From positions 1-34,389 of the forward strand of contig NZ_RAWG01000074.1 of the NCBI RefSeq assembly GCF_003611735.1: a stretch of 34,389 nt of DNA. Direction: 5' to 3'. Below the pieces are notes generated by a model. It did not search any database and was not told the DNA's origin. It was given only the letters and a program-made list of their open reading frames with translations. The position numbers and the translations under genes were made by a program. The first letter of the stretch is position 1; every line of letters starts with the position of its first letter. Below are positions 30,372 to 34,389 of the stretch, piece after piece. Source of the DNA: Corallococcus sicarius (GTDB taxonomy: Bacteria > Myxococcota > Myxococcia > Myxococcales > Myxococcaceae).

Positions 30372-32702
30372 TCAGGGCCGGGCGCACACCACCGAGCCGC
30401 CCTTCAGCGGCGACCCGCATTCCGCCGCGCGCTGCACCGCCTGGATGACGCTGTCGGCGGTGAGCAGCTCGTTGAGCACCTCCGGCTTGTCCGGCGCGCC
30501 AGGGCTCAGCACCAGGTACATCGGCACGCCCGCGCGGCCGTGCTCCGCCAGCTTCGTGGTGATGCGCGCATCCCGGCGCGTCCAGTCCGCCACGAAGAAG
30601 GCCACGTTGTGCTTCATGAACGCCTGCCGCACGTCCTCGCGCGACAGCACGGTGCGCTCGTTGAACTTGCACGTCAGGCACCAGTCCGCCGTGAAGTCCA
30701 CGAACACCGGCTGCCCCGCCGCCAGCGCCGCCGTCACCGCGGCCTCATCCCACGGCTGCGAACCGCCGTGCGAAGACGCCACCGCGCCGCGCGTCTCCAG
30801 CGCCGCCTGCGCCTCGTCAAAGCGCAGCGCCACCGCGCCCGCGCCCACCAGCGTCAGCACCGCCAGCGCCACCGTCACGCCCCGGCGTCCGCCCTCCAGC
30901 CCCTGCGATTGCCCGTACAGCCACGTGCCCAGGCCCACCGCGATGAGGAACGCCAGCAGCCGCGCCATCCCATCCACGCCCGCCAGGCCCCCCATCACCC
31001 ACACCAGCCACACCGTGGTGCCCAACAGCGCGAAGCCCAGGAACTGCTTGCCGCGCTCCATCCACATGCCCGGCTTCGGCAGCCGCTTCGCCAGGCCCGG
31101 CACCAGCACCAGCACGCAGAAGGGCAGCGCCAGTCCCAGCCCCAGCGCCAGGAACACCGCCACCACCGTGGCGGCTCCGGCCGCGAACGCGAAGCCCACC
31201 GCCGTGCCCAACAGCGGCGCCGAGCACGGCGTGGCGAGCACCACCGCCAGCACGCCCTCGCCCGCGCTGCGCATCAGGCCATGGCTCTGATCCACCTTGC
31301 CCGCCAGCGCCGTGCCGTCCGTGCCCACGTTGAAGACGCCGAAGAGGTTGAGCGCGAACGCCACCAGCACCGCGCTCACGGCCGCGACGAAGAGCGGCTC
31401 CTGGAACTGGAAGCCCCAGCCCACGCTGTTGCCGCCCGCGCGCACCACCAGCACCGCGCCCGCCAGCAGCATCATCGTCGCCAGGATGCCGCCCGCGTAC
31501 GCCGCCGCGTGCGGCGCGACCCTGCCCTTCTCCTCCTGCACCATCCGCGTGAAGCCATACGCCTTGAGCGCCAGCACCGGGAACACGCACGGCATCAGGT
31601 TGAGCAGCGCGCCGCCCAGGAACGCGAACAGCAGCGCGAGCCCCAGCCCCATGGGGGACTCCACCGCCGCGGGCGCGCTCGCCACGGCCGCGGGCTTCAC
31701 CTTGCCCAGCGCGTCCTTCATCGACGGCACCTTCAGCGGCGCCGCGCCCGCCACCGCGGCTCCGCCCGCCGCGGCAACGACCGGCGCGAGCGGCGCGTCC
31801 ACGTCCACCGCCGTGAAGCCCGTGGCCGCCGTGCCCAGGCGCAGCGAGCCCGTGAGCCGGGGCTCGCCCTGGGGTGCCACCGACGACGCCCGCCCCGTCA
31901 GCGCGAAGCGACCCGTGCCCGTCGGCTTCAGCGCCACGGTGTCCACGCCCGCGATGCGGCCGGGCGCGAAGAAGTCACCCTCCACGCTCCCCGGGAACGG
32001 CTTGCCGTCCGCCGTCGTCACGGTGAGCGTGCCGGTGAACGGCTTGCCCGCGGTGAGCGTCGCGCCGTCCAGCGCCAGCGCCAGGCGCGGCGCCTCCTCA
32101 CTGCGCGCAGCCAGCGGCACCCGGGCCTGCGAGGCGTCGAACAGCGGCGCGAACTCCGCGTCCGGCACCGTCTCCGGTCCCACCGGCAGCGTGCGCGACA
32201 GCACGAACTGCGCGGGGATGCAGTGCACCTTGCACGCGAGCGCATCCACCGCCGCCGACACCGTCAGCGTGCCGGTGGCCGACTCGGACACCCGCGCGGG
32301 GGCGAACAGCAGCACCTCGTCGTGGTAGCCGTGCGTGGTGATGAAGCCGTCCGGCGTGCGGAACGTCTGCGGGAACGGCCAGCGCAGGTCGCCCACCGTG
32401 ACGCCCGGCGCGTCCCACGACACCTCCGTCGCCAGCCCCGAATCCCCCGGGTTCTTCCAGTAGACGTGCCAGTCCGGGTCCAACCGCAGGCGCACGCCCA
32501 CGCGGAGGTCGCCGCCCGCCTTCACCTGCGTGGCGTCCAGGAGCAGCGCGCCTTCCAGCCGGGGGTCCCCCTCGTCGGGGGCGGTGCTGCCCACGGCGGA
32601 CGCCGGCAGCGCGGCCTGGGCCACCGCCGCCACCAGCAACATCGCCGCCGCGCCCACACCTGCGAGCCGGCTTCCTGACTTCCTGCGCCACGGATGCGTC
32701 AT
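30372..32702 (-). CDS. DsbD/ScsB-like thiol:disulfide interchange protein
   Basis: A 776-residue membrane electron transporter. A signal-like N-terminus (about 1-40) is followed by a long periplasmic alpha domain (about 45-330) with a cysteine pair ALACKVHCIP. The central ~8-helix DsbD beta domain has NLMPCVFPV and ATPCSAPLLG, the two cysteines that pass electrons across the membrane. The C-terminal gamma thioredoxin domain has the active site WCLTCK (Cys675, Cys678). The large alpha domain is typical of ScsB rather than classical DsbD. It moves reducing power from cytoplasmic thioredoxin to periplasmic proteins, probably including the redoxin encoded downstream. A GGGAG Shine-Dalgarno precedes ATG 32702. 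Confidence 0.92.
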   Translation of the reverse strand: MTHPWRRKSGSRLAGVGAAAMLLVAAVAQAALPASAVGSTAPDEGDPRLEGALLLDATQVKAGGDLRVGVRLRLDPDWHVYWKNPGDSGLATEVSWDAPGVTVGDLRWPFPQTFRTPDGFITTHGYHDEVLLFAPARVSESATGTLTVSAAVDALACKVHCIPAQFVLSRTLPVGPETVPDAEFAPLFDASQARVPLAARSEEAPRLALALDGATLTAGKPFTGTLTVTTADGKPFPGSVEGDFFAPGRIAGVDTVALKPTGTGRFALTGRASSVAPQGEPRLTGSLRLGTAATGFTAVDVDAPLAPVVAAAGGAAVAGAAPLKVPSMKDALGKVKPAAVASAPAAVESPMGLGLALLFAFLGGALLNLMPCVFPVLALKAYGFTRMVQEEKGRVAPHAAAYAGGILATMMLLAGAVLVVRAGGNSVGWGFQFQEPLFVAAVSAVLVAFALNLFGVFNVGTDGTALAGKVDQSHGLMRSAGEGVLAVVLATPCSAPLLGTAVGFAFAAGAATVVAVFLALGLGLALPFCVLVLVPGLAKRLPKPGMWMERGKQFLGFALLGTTVWLVWVMGGLAGVDGMARLLAFLIAVGLGTWLYGQSQGLEGGRRGVTVALAVLTLVGAGAVALRFDEAQAALETRGAVASSHGGSQPWDEAAVTAALAAGQPVFVDFTADWCLTCKFNERTVLSREDVRQAFMKHNVAFFVADWTRRDARITTKLAEHGRAGVPMYLVLSPGAPDKPEVLNELLTADSVIQAVQRAAECGSPLKGGSVVCARP

Positions 32703-32875
32703 GCGACTCCCGTTAATCCACCTGGGAACGCCGTGCTACCTGGGATGCGTCCCCTGCGGGACCACTGAACCTTCCAGGCAGCCGGGCATTCCTCATGCCT
32801 GTACGCCGGGCGTCAGGGTCCGGAAGGCCCGTGTCAGGCCCCTCCACCCCCACGGACGGCCCAGAAGTGAGGGTG

Positions 32876-34213
32876 TTACGACTCCTCGCCCGTCTTCCAG
32901 GGGAGGAGCCCCGACATGCCCTTGCCCGCGGGCAGCGCGGCGACCTTGGCTCCCGTGGGAAGCGCGGCCCCCTTGGCTCCGGCGGCAAGCGCGGCGGCCG
33001 CCACGGGTGCGATCCGGCTCATGGTGATGCGGGACACCTCCGACTGGGCCCGGCGCACCCCCAGCGCGGACGGCTGGGCCGCCCGCCGCTCCACCGCCCG
33101 GCGCAGGTCCGCGAGCCGATCCACGTGCCGCTGCGCGGGGACCTCCGCCGACCCCAGGCGGGCCAGCTTGTAGAGCCCCTTGTCCGCGCCCTCGAGCGCC
33201 TGCTCGGCCGCATCCTGCTGCCGCTTGGAGAGCGCCTTCCACGCGGCGGCCTCGCACGCCACCAGCTCCAGCTCCGCGGACACCGCGCGCACGAAGCGGC
33301 CCTCTTCACTGTCCGGCAGCAGGCGCGTCACCGGGATGGAGATGCGCCGGGTGTCGTTGTTCTCCGTGTAGGAGGCGGTGACGGAGAGGTTCCACTCGCC
33401 CTTCTCCAGCACACCGGTGAAGAGGACGCGGCGCGCGAACGCGTGCGACACCGCCCCCAGCGCGGCGCTCATCGCATCCCCCTCCACGCGCGACGGGTAG
33501 CGGTGGCGGCAGCGCAGGTCCGCGAAGCCCGTGGGCAGCACGTACACGCGCGCGTCGGACACCACCTCGCCGAACAGCTCCGCGCCCAGGGCGCCCACCG
33601 CCAGCGGCAGCCCTTCCGCGTCGTCCACGTGCGTGAAGCCCGTGCCGGAGGGGCCCGTGAGCGCCTCCAGGATCTCCGGCAGGTAGTGCCGCCCCAGCCC
33701 CAGCGCGTGCAGCGCCACGCCGGAGTCCGTCACCCGCGTACCCAGCACCTTGAACTCACCCAGCGCGGTGGGGCCCACGGAGGGCTCGCCGTCGGTGAGC
33801 ATCAGGAGCTGCGGCCGGGCGCCCGGCACCAGCACGCGGCGCACGGCCTCCGCGCCCCGCTCGACGGCCTCGTGCAGCGCGGTGCCCTCGCCGGACTCCA
33901 GGCGCGACAGCGTCTTCAGGAAGGCCGCCTTCGCGCCAGGCTCCATCGCGCGCACGGGCAGCACCTGCTCCGCGTCCGCGTCGAAGGTGAGCAGGCCCAC
34001 GTAGTCGCGCGGCCCCGCACGCTCCACCAGCGCGCGCGCCGCCTCCACCGCCGCGGCCAGCGGCGCGCCGCGCATGGACGCGCTGCGGTCGATGACGAGG
34101 TTCACCGCCACCGGCGCCCGAGGCGTCTCCGCTTCGGCCTCCAGCGTCACGAGCAGCAGCACTTCGCGGCCGCTCTCCGCGTCGCGCTCCACTGCCCAGG
34201 CCGTCTGCTTCAT
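32876..34213 (-). CDS. VWA-domain protein with 27-bp-repeat tail
   Basis: A 445-residue protein starting at ATG 34213, preceded by a GGGAG Shine-Dalgarno. VWA domain (about 36-215) with MIDAS DRSASM (Asp42, Ser44, Ser46), GEGTAL and TDGEPS, so metal binding is likely. A beta-rich middle region (about 220-320) follows, as in VWFA proteins with an inter-alpha-trypsin-like or DUF-type sandwich, then a long helical segment. The last ~30 residues are GAK-x-AALP repeats. There is no signal peptide. No MoxR partner is adjacent, though one lies far off at 3199. Role unknown; possibly a protein-interaction factor. The 174-nt gap on its downstream side has no clear terminator. Confidence 0.85.
   Translation of the reverse strand: MKQTAWAVERDAESGREVLLLVTLEAEAETPRAPVAVNLVIDRSASMRGAPLAAAVEAARALVERAGPRDYVGLLTFDADAEQVLPVRAMEPGAKAAFLKTLSRLESGEGTALHEAVERGAEAVRRVLVPGARPQLLMLTDGEPSVGPTALGEFKVLGTRVTDSGVALHALGLGRHYLPEILEALTGPSGTGFTHVDDAEGLPLAVGALGAELFGEVVSDARVYVLPTGFADLRCRHRYPSRVEGDAMSAALGAVSHAFARRVLFTGVLEKGEWNLSVTASYTENNDTRRISIPVTRLLPDSEEGRFVRAVSAELELVACEAAAWKALSKRQQDAAEQALEGADKGLYKLARLGSAEVPAQRHVDRLADLRRAVERRAAQPSALGVRRAQSEVSRITMSRIAPVAAAALAAGAKGAALPTGAKVAALPAGKGMSGLLPWKTGEES
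32931..33011 (-). repeat. Three 27-bp tandem repeats at the 3' end of the VWA gene
   Basis: Units begin at 32931, 32958 and 32985 (27 bp each, in frame), differing at a few positions and encoding GAKVAALPx-type nonapeptides. Copy-number change would alter only the flexible protein tail. Confidence 0.6.
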
Positions 34214-34389
34214 CCGCACTCCCGCATGGTGGATGGGGCCCATCCTGCCGCGAATCCCTCGCGAAGACTCTCCTGGCCCCGGATGCCCCATGCGTGGCCC
34301 GCGTCCGTCCCGGAAGTCCTGTCGCTTCTTGCTCCCAGGATGTCGGTTTTCCGGTGGTGAAAGCAACGTGGCCCGCCCCCCGCCCCCCT

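Noticed and set aside
34371-34389. C-rich tract at the right edge
   Set aside because: Cut off by the window end, so no element can be defined.
1-34389. tRNA, rRNA and insertion sequences
   Set aside because: No cloverleaf or rRNA-like segment, no transposase motif and no terminal repeats were seen on reading; small ncRNAs cannot be excluded.

Overview
The window reads as a dense, GC-rich bacterial chromosome segment. Strong third-position G/C bias, an orphan multi-domain sensor kinase, an atypical NarL-type regulator, MoxR/VWA proteins and many small operons suggest a delta-proteobacterial/Myxococcota genome, probably Myxococcus or Corallococcus-like. That assignment is inferred from style and gene content, not from a search. 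I see no rRNA, tRNA, CRISPR array or insertion sequence.

Layout. 1-3118: the 3' part of an enolase-superfamily dipeptide epimerase, a NarL-type regulator with an atypical receiver, and a lipoprotein on the minus strand. 3199-9098: a five-gene plus-strand operon in which every junction is a 4-nt start/stop overlap. It encodes a MoxR-type AAA+ ATPase, an unknown protein, a protein carrying both HEXXH and VWA motifs, a small unknown protein with a charged helical tail, and a PaaK-like adenylate-forming enzyme. 9193-12422: an aldo/keto reductase and a DUF4118-PAS-GAF histidine kinase. 12392-14984: a radical SAM protein and a NERD-helicase on the minus strand. 15089-17258: an AT-richer two-gene cassette, an ABC-type ATPase plus a Toprim-like protein, that looks like acquired anti-phage defence. 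17283-19214: RecQ.

19485-23193: a coupled trio of an asparagine-synthetase-like PP-loop enzyme lacking the glutaminase domain, a GT1 glycosyltransferase, and a ROK/ASKHA-type protein whose two halves appear in swapped order. The synthetase gene carries an in-frame array of roughly 75-bp repeats with four exact TGTGGACAA motifs, which resemble DnaA boxes. 23238-27983: an HNH endonuclease, two tandem HtrA-like proteases without signal peptides behind a 9-9-9 inverted repeat, a small membrane protein, and an MpaB-type oxygenase. 28034-29574: an AbiE-type toxin-antitoxin pair. 29720-32702: a periplasmic redoxin and a DsbD/ScsB-like electron transporter. 32876-34213: a VWA protein with a repetitive tail.

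A recurring regulatory theme is a TAGNNT box 6-12 nt before the start codon of at least eight transcription units that lack a Shine-Dalgarno sequence. This suggests leaderless or nearly leaderless mRNAs. Genes inside operons or with short leaders (redoxin, DsbD, HtrA pair, RecQ, MpaB) instead show clear Shine-Dalgarno sequences.
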